From positions 95,310 to 159,309 of the forward strand of contig JAFZFP010000023.1 of assembly GCA_017555905.1 (NCBI GenBank): 64,000 nt of DNA, written 5' to 3'. The notes under the pieces are model-generated. The model was not told the origin of the DNA and ran no database searches. It saw only the letters and a program-made list of their open reading frames with translations. The stretch comes from Alistipes sp. Lineage in GTDB: Bacteria > Bacteroidota > Bacteroidia > Bacteroidales > Rikenellaceae. Below, piece by piece: positions 42,509-51,087 of this stretch (position 1 is the stretch's first letter; each line of letters starts with the position of its first letter). Made by a program: the position numbers and the translations under genes.

Positions 42509-44611
42509 ATGGATACAAGAGCATTTGTTGAGAGTTTGGTCCCTGGTAATTATTTTATTACCAAATCTATGGAGTTGACAAAAAGTCAGACTTCCGGAAC
42601 TTTATGGTATACTAAAAAATTCATTGTACTTTATTATTACATATTCCTTAACGGGAATATAAATACACTCGCGACAGCAAAAGAAATTTGCGATATTTTT
42701 GATGGATATATCAATTCGTTACCTGAGGGTCTGCAGGGAAACGCCAAAAATTATTTTTACGCATCACACAGTGTAGCAGATCTTAGAAATAAAGATTTTA
42801 AATTGTTTGGTAAGTTTGCAGGAACAAGACAGTTCTCTTCTGACGCAGAACGAATTGCCTACTATGAGAGTGCAAAAAAATATTATTTTGCCTTTTTGAT
42901 GGAGTCTGGAGGTCAAAGTGGAGTCAATAGATGGATCAAAGACCGTTTGTATACCGATGATTTTTCGTACAAGAAAATTGACGATACAATTACCAGGTGG
43001 GCTGAAGATAACCGCGATAACCCTAACGCATCCAATCAGTGGCTTAAAAAGTATAAACAGGGGGAGCGAGATATTGCCATTGCGGGAATGCGTAATGACT
43101 ATATGGCATTTGTAAGAAATGAAAGACAAATTTTGTTCTATTACGGATTCTTTCATTCAAAATCAAGTGGTAGTAACGACCGAGAATTTAGCAGTTTAAC
43201 CCCAATAGGAGAACTAGCATTACATAGTAATTACTATGAATTGATAGCCGTATGGGAGCATCAAAAAATCAAGATGCTATCTCAACCTGTGAATATTGAG
43301 ATTAGGGGTCTTGAGAATAGTCGCATCAGCAACACAGACAAGTTTGCTGTAAATCTCAACCCATATCTAACGATATTAAAGTCACTGAAAAATTCCCTTG
43401 GGTTTTCAAAGGAAGCGTATCAATATGTTATATCTAGATTATCTATATATCCTAACGATGGAGTAGATGTCTCTGAGCAATTCATTGAAAGGGTCAAAAG
43501 GAAAATTGGAGGTTTTAATCGAAGGGCAGATATTGCCACAGAGGATTTTAATAAAGAGATCCTCAAATATATTTTAGGCATTAGGAGTGATTTAGCAACA
43601 GACAATCACCTCAACCCAATTGGTCTATGCAAATGGGATGGTAATGGTTTGTCAATTACAAATCAAGCGAAGTTGGATCGTTTGATAAAGATTTACACGA
43701 CTTTATGTAAGTATAAGGTTGAAAAGTACAATGAGCTATTTCAAAATTGCACGCACGAAATAAAACGACAATACAAGTTCAACGCTAGTGCGTTACCTTA
43801 TGTTCTTAATCCGAAGATTAAGATTGATTGGGATATGTACAATATCCATGCTGACATTCTTATTCTTCTATCTTCAAGTGTGCTAATTTTAGAAGCAAAA
43901 GAGGGATGGACACTTACTCGTGATACAATAGACATCTTTGTCAATGGAATCAAAGAACTTTGCCCAAATATTTTACATATTTTAGGTTTAACAAGCAAAG
44001 CCGCATTGAGGAAGGAACTTAGAAATATTGTTGAGGTATTTGATAAAGAAAGATATGGTGTTTATCTTGAAAACAGTGCTGATGAATACCAAACTTCAGT
44101 GGCATCGTATCTTGATGAATCATTGGCAGATCTCGAACAAAAGATTAAAGACAACTCTGCTATGACATCTGTATATATTGATGGTGTACGCAAGCGAAAT
44201 ATGGTACTTATCGGATTGATCAAGTCATATAATCTGCAAAAGTATACAGCTGATGGACAGTTACTAAAATGTGAATGCTGTGGTAATCCGACATTCCTTA
44301 CTTACAAGAATGAGTCATATGTAGAGTATCATCACCTTATCCCATTTAGTGAATATGATGGTCCAGATCATAGTCTAAACATTATTGCATTGTGTCCGAT
44401 GTGTCACAGAAAACTCCACTATCTGAAGCAGGAGGATAAACGAGAACTATATGATAGCGTAGCATTGAATAGCTATACTAATTTGTCAATCGAAGATAGA
44501 TTGGTGGAGTTATTTGCTGAGCGGAAGTTGAAATCATATCAGCTTGAATTCCTGTTGGCGGATAATGCAATAGACGAGAATGCGTATAATAGAATTTTAC
44601 AAACAGCATAA
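42509..44611 (+). CDS. Large HNH endonuclease, probable restriction enzyme
   Basis: 700 residues from the ATG at 42509. The C-terminal part holds a complete HNH nuclease: CECCGNP, then VEYHHLIPFS, then LNIIALCPMCHRKLHY, with two CxxC-type zinc pairs bracketing the catalytic histidines. The first ~580 residues show no known domain; a hydrophobic beta strand followed by LEAKEGWTLTRD (near 470) might be a second nuclease-like strand. It is the first gene of a five-gene operon and overlaps the next gene by one base (TAATG). It is likely the DNA-cutting subunit, or a target-recognition plus cutting subunit, of the system. Confidence 0.75.
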   Translation: MDTRAFVESLVPGNYFITKSMELTKSQTSGTLWYTKKFIVLYYYIFLNGNINTLATAKEICDIFDGYINSLPEGLQGNAKNYFYASHSVADLRNKDFKLFGKFAGTRQFSSDAERIAYYESAKKYYFAFLMESGGQSGVNRWIKDRLYTDDFSYKKIDDTITRWAEDNRDNPNASNQWLKKYKQGERDIAIAGMRNDYMAFVRNERQILFYYGFFHSKSSGSNDREFSSLTPIGELALHSNYYELIAVWEHQKIKMLSQPVNIEIRGLENSRISNTDKFAVNLNPYLTILKSLKNSLGFSKEAYQYVISRLSIYPNDGVDVSEQFIERVKRKIGGFNRRADIATEDFNKEILKYILGIRSDLATDNHLNPIGLCKWDGNGLSITNQAKLDRLIKIYTTLCKYKVEKYNELFQNCTHEIKRQYKFNASALPYVLNPKIKIDWDMYNIHADILILLSSSVLILEAKEGWTLTRDTIDIFVNGIKELCPNILHILGLTSKAALRKELRNIVEVFDKERYGVYLENSADEYQTSVASYLDESLADLEQKIKDNSAMTSVYIDGVRKRNMVLIGLIKSYNLQKYTADGQLLKCECCGNPTFLTYKNESYVEYHHLIPFSEYDGPDHSLNIIALCPMCHRKLHYLKQEDKRELYDSVALNSYTNLSIEDRLVELFAERKLKSYQLEFLLADNAIDENAYNRILQTA

Positions 44612-45438
44612 TGGCGAAAAAAAATATAGATAATTTTATCGGTCAAATAACAAATGGGGATAGTGCTGTCGTACTTTCCACAATAAAAAGTAATAGTGTC
44701 GACCTAGTCGTTACTAGCCCTCCATACGATGAACTGAGAGATTATAATAATGACTCAGTTTGGGATTTTAATAGTTTTAAGAAAATCGCTCGCCAGTTAT
44801 ATCGAGTAGTTAAGGATGGCGGTGTTGTGGTATGGGTTGTTGGCGACTCTGTTGTTAAGGGTAATAAATCGCTTAGTAGCTTTAAACAAGCTTTGTATTT
44901 TCAGCAGATAGGATTCAACATGTTCGATGTCATAATCTACGAAAAAGCAGGTACTGCTCCTCCACATAAGAACAGATACTTTAATGCTTTTGAGTATATG
45001 TTTGTTTTGTCAAAGGGTAATCCCAAAACCATCAATCTACTTGAAGACAAACCGAACAAATGGGCGAATCATTCTACATTTGGCAATGTCACTAGAAGAG
45101 AGCAAGATGGAACATTGACTCCGAAAGGTCGAAAGGTTGTGAAGCCTTTTGGTGTTAGAACTAATATATGGAGATATAACAACGGAAAGGGGTTCTCTAC
45201 CAAAGATAAGATTGCATATGAACATCCTGCGATCTTCCCAGAGAAACTGGCACAAGATCATATAATATCTTGGTCTAATGAGGGAGACATTGTTCTTGAT
45301 CCGTTCTGTGGCAGCGGGACTGTTGCAAAAGTTGCTAGTCTACTAAATAGGAAATGGGTAGGAATTGAAATATCATCCGAATATTGTAAAATCGCGAATG
45401 AACGATTGGGTTTAGTATGTACGGAACAATTATTTTAA
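44611..45438 (+). CDS. DNA methyltransferase, beta class (SPPY)
   Basis: 275 residues. Catalytic motif IV TSPPYDELRDY at 35-45 comes first and the SAM-binding motif DPFCGSGT at 230-237 last, the beta-class order of amino-methyltransferases. SPPY suggests N4-cytosine methylation, although N6-adenine cannot be excluded. It is overlapped by the previous gene (1 bp) and the next (22 bp). No separate target-recognition domain is obvious; the insert between the motifs (~110-200) could supply it. Confidence 0.88.
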   Translation: MAKKNIDNFIGQITNGDSAVVLSTIKSNSVDLVVTSPPYDELRDYNNDSVWDFNSFKKIARQLYRVVKDGGVVVWVVGDSVVKGNKSLSSFKQALYFQQIGFNMFDVIIYEKAGTAPPHKNRYFNAFEYMFVLSKGNPKTINLLEDKPNKWANHSTFGNVTRREQDGTLTPKGRKVVKPFGVRTNIWRYNNGKGFSTKDKIAYEHPAIFPEKLAQDHIISWSNEGDIVLDPFCGSGTVAKVASLLNRKWVGIEISSEYCKIANERLGLVCTEQLF

Positions 45439-46823
45439 ATAATGCTATAGAGAATAGCATTTCACTACTTGGCAAATATAAAGATAGTATAGATCAGAGT
45501 GGTAATATCTTTGTATTGGTTAGGAATGAAGTAGATGCAGTAGGTGATGTGACTTCTGATTTTTTGGATGTCATATATGCCGCCACTTCGATAGGCTATC
45601 TGTATGTGAATACTATTGTGGTCCCAACAGACGATAGAATTAATTCTGATTTACCCGACAATGTTTTGTATATTATATGGTTAGCAAAGGATAAGAATCA
45701 TTTCTTCAATAAAGATGTGATTAGAGAGAGTCATATATGGAAAGATGTTGAGTGGGGCAAAAGAGCAAAGAACTATAACCCTAAAGGCAAAGATCCTGGC
45801 AATGTATGGATTCCAACAAAGGATGATGGCAAGGCTCATATAACAGATCACATTCTATTAAGCCTATCGGATGTAATTAATAGATTACATAGTTGTTCGG
45901 CACAGAAGGATTTGGGGACATTGTATGTAACTTCAAAGGGAATTGATAAATTAGGTCTTATTGACGGCATTCACATCGAGCAGCTATCGAGTCCTGATGT
46001 TGTAACTGAATCAAAACCTTACAGGCCAAATCCTCCTCAAATCAGCCAGCAAAAACAAATAAGTGGAACAGTTGTATTTGGTACTTCGGAGAGAATGACT
46101 AAAATTCCCAATGGAAGTGTTAATGTCGTTGTAACATCTCCTCCATACTGGGACTTAAAGGATTATTTTAAAGAGGGACAAATTGGGCAGGAGTCATATC
46201 AAACATACCTTAATCGACTTTATAATGTATGGAAGGGGTGTTATGATAAATTATCCGAAGACGGCTCTCTATGGCTTAATATTAATATTAGGACTAAGAA
46301 TGGCTCTGTCATTCTTATCCCTAGGGATTTCGTACTACAGTGTAAAAAAATTGGATTCCACTATAAAGGTGTTCTAATTTGGCACAAGTCATCAGGCATA
46401 CCCACCCATGATAAAAATATTGTGGATAGACACGAATATGTCCTTGTTTTCTCAAAAAGTGAGAAACTTAATATAAACAGTAGGATTTGCGATTTTTCTG
46501 ACTATAAAAATGGGAAGATAAATGGCGGACTATTTTGGAACATAAATAGGAAAGCTGGTAGTGTGGGTAAACAGTTTATACATCCTGCTATTTATCCCAA
46601 TGATCTTGTATCTCGCATTATACAGATTACAACTAGTGAGAATGACATGGTATTGGATCCATTTTTAGGTAGTGGCACAACCCTAATTGCAGCAATAAAA
46701 GAAGGACGAAACTGTATTGGATATGAGTACAATGAGGGATTCAAGGAGTTGATAATTAGTCGATATTTTATGGAAGTTGGCAAAGATAATATCACCTTTA
46801 TAGAATCTAAAAACAAACGATAG
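45417..46823 (+). CDS. Tandem methyltransferase: degenerate N-terminal half plus active SPPY domain
   Basis: 468 residues. The C-terminal half is a second beta-class methyltransferase with TSPPYWDLKDY at 240-250 and DPFLGSGTT at 414-422. The N-terminal ~205 residues look like the middle part of another methyltransferase (FVLVRNEV; IIWLAKDKNHFF; KGKDPGNVW, a segment usual in these enzymes) but no SPPY or FxGxGT motif is present, so this half is catalytically dead and perhaps reads the DNA target. The start lies inside the previous gene (22-bp overlap), so translation is coupled. Confidence 0.8.
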   Translation: MYGTIILNNAIENSISLLGKYKDSIDQSGNIFVLVRNEVDAVGDVTSDFLDVIYAATSIGYLYVNTIVVPTDDRINSDLPDNVLYIIWLAKDKNHFFNKDVIRESHIWKDVEWGKRAKNYNPKGKDPGNVWIPTKDDGKAHITDHILLSLSDVINRLHSCSAQKDLGTLYVTSKGIDKLGLIDGIHIEQLSSPDVVTESKPYRPNPPQISQQKQISGTVVFGTSERMTKIPNGSVNVVVTSPPYWDLKDYFKEGQIGQESYQTYLNRLYNVWKGCYDKLSEDGSLWLNINIRTKNGSVILIPRDFVLQCKKIGFHYKGVLIWHKSSGIPTHDKNIVDRHEYVLVFSKSEKLNINSRICDFSDYKNGKINGGLFWNINRKAGSVGKQFIHPAIYPNDLVSRIIQITTSENDMVLDPFLGSGTTLIAAIKEGRNCIGYEYNEGFKELIISRYFMEVGKDNITFIESKNKR

Positions 46824-46854
46824 AAGAGACAACTAATACATCATACATACTGTC

Positions 46855-48702
46855 ATGGAAGTCAACCTAAAACAAGCAATATCAATGTTTTTCTCGCAGT
46901 CTTCATTTGATATGGTATATTTGGAGGCTGTAGCTAATGCATTGGACGCAGGAGCATCAAATATAAAGATTCATTTTTCAGCATCAACGCTTTCTAATGA
47001 GAAATCATTCAAGTTGGTGATCTCTGATAATGGTATTGGCTTCACTGATGAACGCTATAAAAAGTTCTGCAGACTTTTAGATGTTGATAAAGATGACAAA
47101 GCTCATCGTGGACTTGGTAGACTGGTTTATCTATTCTACTTTGATAAGGTAAAGGTTTCAAGTTACTATAATGATAATAAGTTTCGCGAATTCAATTTCG
47201 ACAATGATTTTGGAGCGCAGAATGCCGATAATAGTACGACCCTAGAAGAAGACCATAATAATGGTAGTATCCTGGAAATGACAGGATACAATCTTAAGAA
47301 GTTGAAAACGGCAGACTTTGCAAATGCAGAGTGGATAAGAAGACGTATCCTTAAAAAATTCTATTCACTATTGTATAAAGCAAAGAAAGAAAATCGTGAT
47401 ATTACCATTACCATTCAGACAACGATAGGCACAACGGATGAGGTGCGTACTATTAGTGCCGCATCAATGCCTAATCTTGAGGAAAAGACGATTATCACTA
47501 AGCATTCGTTAGATGGAGAAATGACGCTTTACTACTCGATTAATGAGTGCGAGGTAAAAGATTCGTCAGTTATCACCGCTATTTCTATTGACAATAGAAA
47601 TGAATCTATTGAAGTATTTGCCGAGGATCGTATACCTGCAGGATACGACATGGTATTTATTCTGTACTCTGATTCCTTCCAAGGTCAGACAGACGCTACC
47701 CGTCAAGTAATTACATTGAGACCGGACACTCTAAGAATGCTGCAAAAAACCTTCCGCGATGAGATTATTACGCTCCTCGAGGAAAGAGCTCCAAAGGTTA
47801 TTGAAGAGACTCAGCATGAAGCCGAGCAAATCAATGATCAATTTCCTCATTTGCGAGGATACTTCGAGGAGAATACTATTGGCATTAGCTCAAAAGCTGA
47901 TGTGATTAAGGATGCTCAAACTAGATTCATACGCGAACAACGAGAAATATTATGCAAGTCAACAGAAAGTTTGACCGATGCAGATTTTGAGAAATCAATG
48001 AATCTTGCCGGTCGTGCTTTGACTGAGTATATCTTGTTTAGACAGAAAACCATAGATCGTCTAAAAGAGATAGACAAGAAAGATTTAGAATCTACCATCC
48101 ATAATGTTATTGTTCCGCAGAGGACTGTGTTGCGTGAGGGTAACTTTAGTCAAGATGTCTACAAAAATAATTCGTGGATACTCGATGATAAGTTTATGAC
48201 CTACACAACCGTTCTTAGCGAGATGGAGATGTCAGACCTTATAAAAGAATTAACAAAGGATGAAAATGTAGAAAGAAATGATGATAGACCAGATATCGCA
48301 GTTATTTTCTCTAATGATCCAAGTACATCTGAGAAGTTTGATGTGGTTATAATTGAATTGAAGCATAAAGGTCTAAAGTCGGAAGATAACATAAGGGTTG
48401 AAGCGCAGCTTGAAAAACGGGCACGTGATCTGTTTGCGATATATCCTGATAAAATTCAGTCTCTATGGCTATATGGCGTTGTAGAACTTGACAACGATTA
48501 CAAGGCTCTCTTGTCAACAGCAGGTTACCAGCCTATGTATTCAAAGGGTAATATATTTGTTCATACAGGAGACATAACAGTAGACTGGGAGTCAAGAACA
48601 AAAATTCCTGCAGTTCGATATATTTTGGACTTTGATGCATTAGTTAATGATGCTGATGCTCGAAATAAAACATTCTTGAATCTAATTAAAAGTAAATTTT
48701 AA
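46855..48702 (+). CDS. MORC/MutL-like GHKL ATPase with C-terminal PD-(D/E)XK nuclease core
   Basis: 615 residues. N-terminal GHKL (Bergerat) ATPase: N-box EAVANALDAGA (Glu24, Asn28, Asp31), DNGIGF at 58-63 and the lid RGLGRL at 85-90. A transducer-like domain follows (~200-330), then a helical stretch, then a restriction-nuclease-like core: RPDIAVIF (Asp480) and VVIIELKHKG (Glu501, Lys503), the D...ExK set. GHKL proteins of this MORC-like type are known from bacterial restriction-modification operons, where ATP-driven dimerisation may control DNA loading. Fourth gene of the operon. Confidence 0.8.
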   Translation: MEVNLKQAISMFFSQSSFDMVYLEAVANALDAGASNIKIHFSASTLSNEKSFKLVISDNGIGFTDERYKKFCRLLDVDKDDKAHRGLGRLVYLFYFDKVKVSSYYNDNKFREFNFDNDFGAQNADNSTTLEEDHNNGSILEMTGYNLKKLKTADFANAEWIRRRILKKFYSLLYKAKKENRDITITIQTTIGTTDEVRTISAASMPNLEEKTIITKHSLDGEMTLYYSINECEVKDSSVITAISIDNRNESIEVFAEDRIPAGYDMVFILYSDSFQGQTDATRQVITLRPDTLRMLQKTFRDEIITLLEERAPKVIEETQHEAEQINDQFPHLRGYFEENTIGISSKADVIKDAQTRFIREQREILCKSTESLTDADFEKSMNLAGRALTEYILFRQKTIDRLKEIDKKDLESTIHNVIVPQRTVLREGNFSQDVYKNNSWILDDKFMTYTTVLSEMEMSDLIKELTKDENVERNDDRPDIAVIFSNDPSTSEKFDVVIIELKHKGLKSEDNIRVEAQLEKRARDLFAIYPDKIQSLWLYGVVELDNDYKALLSTAGYQPMYSKGNIFVHTGDITVDWESRTKIPAVRYILDFDALVNDADARNKTFLNLIKSKF

Positions 48703-48704
48703 TT

Positions 48705-49427
48705 ATGAAGAAGATTTGGAATTACATAAATAATACACCACTTAATCCTATCATACTAATTTTGTTCTTCACCATTGTAGGAGGAGTACTAATGATCATA
48801 CTCGAAGACAATGAAAATAGTATGGATTATTTTCTATCATGTGTCGGATTGGGTATTAGTGCAGCTGTCGTGCAATGCACATTAATACAAAATCGCATCC
48901 AAAAGGATAACATAAGAATCCAACTTTTTGATAAACGATATGGAGTATTTCAATCTGTTTTAGATACTATTACCATTATCAAGAGAGATAACTGGGATAG
49001 ATACATTCTTTTCAATGAGAATGACATCAACAAACAGATGATACTTATTGAAGAGAACTTGTATAAATCTGTACAACTTTCTGTATGTCTGTTTGACAAC
49101 GATTTGCATTCCAAATTAGTTGCAGTGAATAACGCCTTCTGTAAAGTCACAAAGGTGTATAAAAATATGCTTACAGCCAATCTGGAGAATTTGGCAAATC
49201 AAGGAAATGCTCAAGAATACCTTTCAGTCTTGACTACTCACATATTGTCAAGTGCAGGACTTGGCTCCGAGAAATACGAAAATGATCTTAAAGAGAAATT
49301 TCCTAATGTGTATATCAATTTAATGGCGTTTTCTAAAGAGTGCGAAGCATATATTACATTTGTTGAAGAATGTGAGATTCTCAAAGATCTTGGTAGATAT
49401 GTTGTCGTTGACAAATTAGATAAATAG
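48705..49427 (+). CDS. Two-helix membrane protein of the restriction operon
   Basis: 240 residues, starting 2 bp after the ATPase stop, so it belongs to the operon. Two transmembrane helices lie at ~16-32 (IILILFFTIVGGVLMII) and ~43-60 (FLSCVGLGISAAVVQ), followed by a ~175-residue cytoplasmic, helical domain. No family recognised. It may anchor the machinery at the membrane or act as an effector; both are inferences from position. Confidence 0.65.
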   Translation: MKKIWNYINNTPLNPIILILFFTIVGGVLMIILEDNENSMDYFLSCVGLGISAAVVQCTLIQNRIQKDNIRIQLFDKRYGVFQSVLDTITIIKRDNWDRYILFNENDINKQMILIEENLYKSVQLSVCLFDNDLHSKLVAVNNAFCKVTKVYKNMLTANLENLANQGNAQEYLSVLTTHILSSAGLGSEKYENDLKEKFPNVYINLMAFSKECEAYITFVEECEILKDLGRYVVVDKLDK

Positions 49428-49438
49428 AAGATTTGCAT

Positions 49439-49531
49439 GTGACCAAAACCTCCATTCGATTTTATAATGACCGTGAGGTGCGAGCTGTTAAGGGTGAGCG
49501 AATGAGAAAATTTACTAACTTTGCAATATGA
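49439..49531 (+). pseudogene. Relic of a DinD/BRO-type gene start
   Basis: Thirty codons from GTG at 49439. The first ~17 residues (TKTSIRFYNDREVRAV) match the well-known start of DinD/BRO-N proteins; then the frame runs into unrelated sequence and the Fic promoter and stops. Only the head of the gene is left. Confidence 0.5.
49516..49523 (+). promoter_or_regulatory. -7 element immediately before the Fic start
   Basis: TAACTTTG, only 4 nt before the ATG at 49528, which would give a leaderless or nearly leaderless mRNA. Confidence 0.5.
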
Positions 49532-50598
49532 GCGAATTTGATAAATATATAGTACAAGGTGAGCCGAGCAAGAAGGCGAAAGCTAATGCGTGGCAGACGG
49601 CGATCGGTCTTCAAGATGTGGATGGTTTGAAGCCGTCGGAGTATCTTATCAAGACTGCGGTGCAGCATATCGAGGGCGATATTACTATCGACCAAGTCAA
49701 GGATATGCTCGACACCTACTACGAGACCAAAGATGTTCGAGAGCACCTTGACGATGAGCGCACAGAGGAGGCAGACAAAGTTTCGGCACGCATTACCGAG
49801 ATTTTGTCCGAGCAGTCGTTTTCGTTCACACCCGATTATCTGTTAAGGATTCACCGCAGGTTATTTGAGGGTATCTACAAGCACGCCGGTCAGTTGCGCA
49901 ATGTCAATATCACAAAGAAGGAATGGGTGCTGAATGGCGACACGGTGCTCTATTCGAACTACGATATGCTGCGTGAAACGCTCGAATACGACTTTGAGCA
50001 GGAGAAAAAGACCAACTATTCGGTGCTGAATGCCGATATGGCGGTTAAGCAGATTTGCAAGTTCGTATCGGGCATTTGGCAGATACATCCTTTCCGTGAG
50101 GGCAACACCCGCACTACCGCTGTGTTTACGATGAAGTGGTTGCAGACATTCGGATTTAATGTTGACAACGATGTGTTCAAGGATAATTCGTGGTACTTCC
50201 GCAATGCTCTTGTCCGTGCGAACTACAACAATATTCCGAAGCGTATCTTTGCCACAACGGAGTACCTAGAGATGTTTTTCCGAAACCTCATATTTGGCGA
50301 AAAGAACAAGTTGAGCAACCGTAATTTGTTGGCTGGCGAGCTCCAAAGTGCCACGCCTGAAATTTCAAAGAGCCAAAATGGCACTTTGAATGGCACTTTG
50401 AACTGCAATCTTGACGAGTTGGCACTTTTGCGATTTGTGAAAGAGAATCCCGATGCCACCCAGGTTGAGATTGCCAAGCATATCGGAAAGTCAGAAAGAA
50501 CCGTTAAGCGTATGACGCCTGTGCTTATTGAGCGTGGACTACTCGAACGAGAGAATGGCAAGCGCAATGGCAAGTGGGTGGTTAAGTGCGAAATTTAG
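49528..50598 (+). CDS. Fic-family protein with winged-helix C-terminus
   Basis: 356 residues. The Fic active-site loop HPFREGNTRT (His187 onward) is intact, so it probably transfers AMP or a similar group to a protein hydroxyl. An N-terminal helix segment YLIKTAVQHIEGDITIDQ resembles the VbhA-type inhibitory helix ([S/T]xxxE[G/N]), with Val where the Ser/Thr is expected. After the Fic domain a C-terminal winged HTH (ATQVEIAKHIGKSERTVKRM) may let it bind DNA and repress its own promoter. Toxin-like regulator or defence protein; target unknown. Confidence 0.85.
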   Translation: MSEFDKYIVQGEPSKKAKANAWQTAIGLQDVDGLKPSEYLIKTAVQHIEGDITIDQVKDMLDTYYETKDVREHLDDERTEEADKVSARITEILSEQSFSFTPDYLLRIHRRLFEGIYKHAGQLRNVNITKKEWVLNGDTVLYSNYDMLRETLEYDFEQEKKTNYSVLNADMAVKQICKFVSGIWQIHPFREGNTRTTAVFTMKWLQTFGFNVDNDVFKDNSWYFRNALVRANYNNIPKRIFATTEYLEMFFRNLIFGEKNKLSNRNLLAGELQSATPEISKSQNGTLNGTLNCNLDELALLRFVKENPDATQVEIAKHIGKSERTVKRMTPVLIERGLLERENGKRNGKWVVKCEI

Positions 50599-50619
50599 AA
50601 TAATCATTATTGATACGAC

Positions 50620-50650
50620 AACACCTTGTGAGGTTCACTCACAAGGTGTT
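50620..50650 (+). terminator. Intrinsic terminator after fic
   Basis: Perfect 13-bp stem AACACCTTGTGAG / CTCACAAGGTGTT, then CTTTTTT. Confidence 0.85.
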
Positions 50651-50670
50651 CTTTTTTATCCCCTCGAAGT

Positions 50671-50768
50671 GGTTAGGCTTACTAACCAGTTGATCAGGAA
50701 ACAAGCCAGTTGGTTAGTCTCGCTAACCGACTACAAATCTTATCAAATTGACTACAATTTGTAGTCAA
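50671..50768. repeat. Cluster of three hairpins
   Basis: GGTTAG-GCTTA-CTAACC (50671-50687), GGTTAG-TCTCG-CTAACC (50712-50728) and the perfect 21-bp palindrome TTGACTACAA-T-TTGTAGTCAA (50748-50768). The motif CCAGTTG repeats between the first two. Confidence 0.65.
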
Positions 50769-50844
50769 CTGCATTCCCAAAAATCAGATGTATTCAATCT
50801 GTATACCATTTAACATTCTACAATAGAAAGTGGACATTCACAAC

Positions 50845-50886
50845 CCCCAAAAACCATATCGACCACAAGCGACATGGTCTTTGGGG
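50845..50886. repeat. Long inverted repeat
   Basis: CCCCAAAAACCAT (50845-50857) pairs with ATGGTCTTTGGGG (50874-50886), one mismatch; no T-tract. Confidence 0.5.
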
Positions 50887-51019
50887 CTATGTTATTATTT
50901 ATCTATAATTTAACTCGTATTTTCTATGAAAAATTACTATCTTTGTGTCAGAATCAGGGCGCCAAGTGGCAAAAGCTAGAAGTAGCCATTAGCCACAATT
51001 GCAAGGCTCAATTGATGCC

Positions 51020-51087
51020 CTTATTTTACCCACAACTCCGTAACTATCTGACTATCAAGGTGGTTTACTTTCTGCATAGGCAAGTAA
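51020..51087 (+). repeat. 68-bp dispersed repeat, right copy
   Basis: Begins CTTATTT, ends TTCTGCATAGGCAAGTAA; see the left copy at 41531-41598. The block AGCTATCATCGTTTATCAAA follows at 51176-51195, whereas in the left copy it precedes. Confidence 0.65.
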
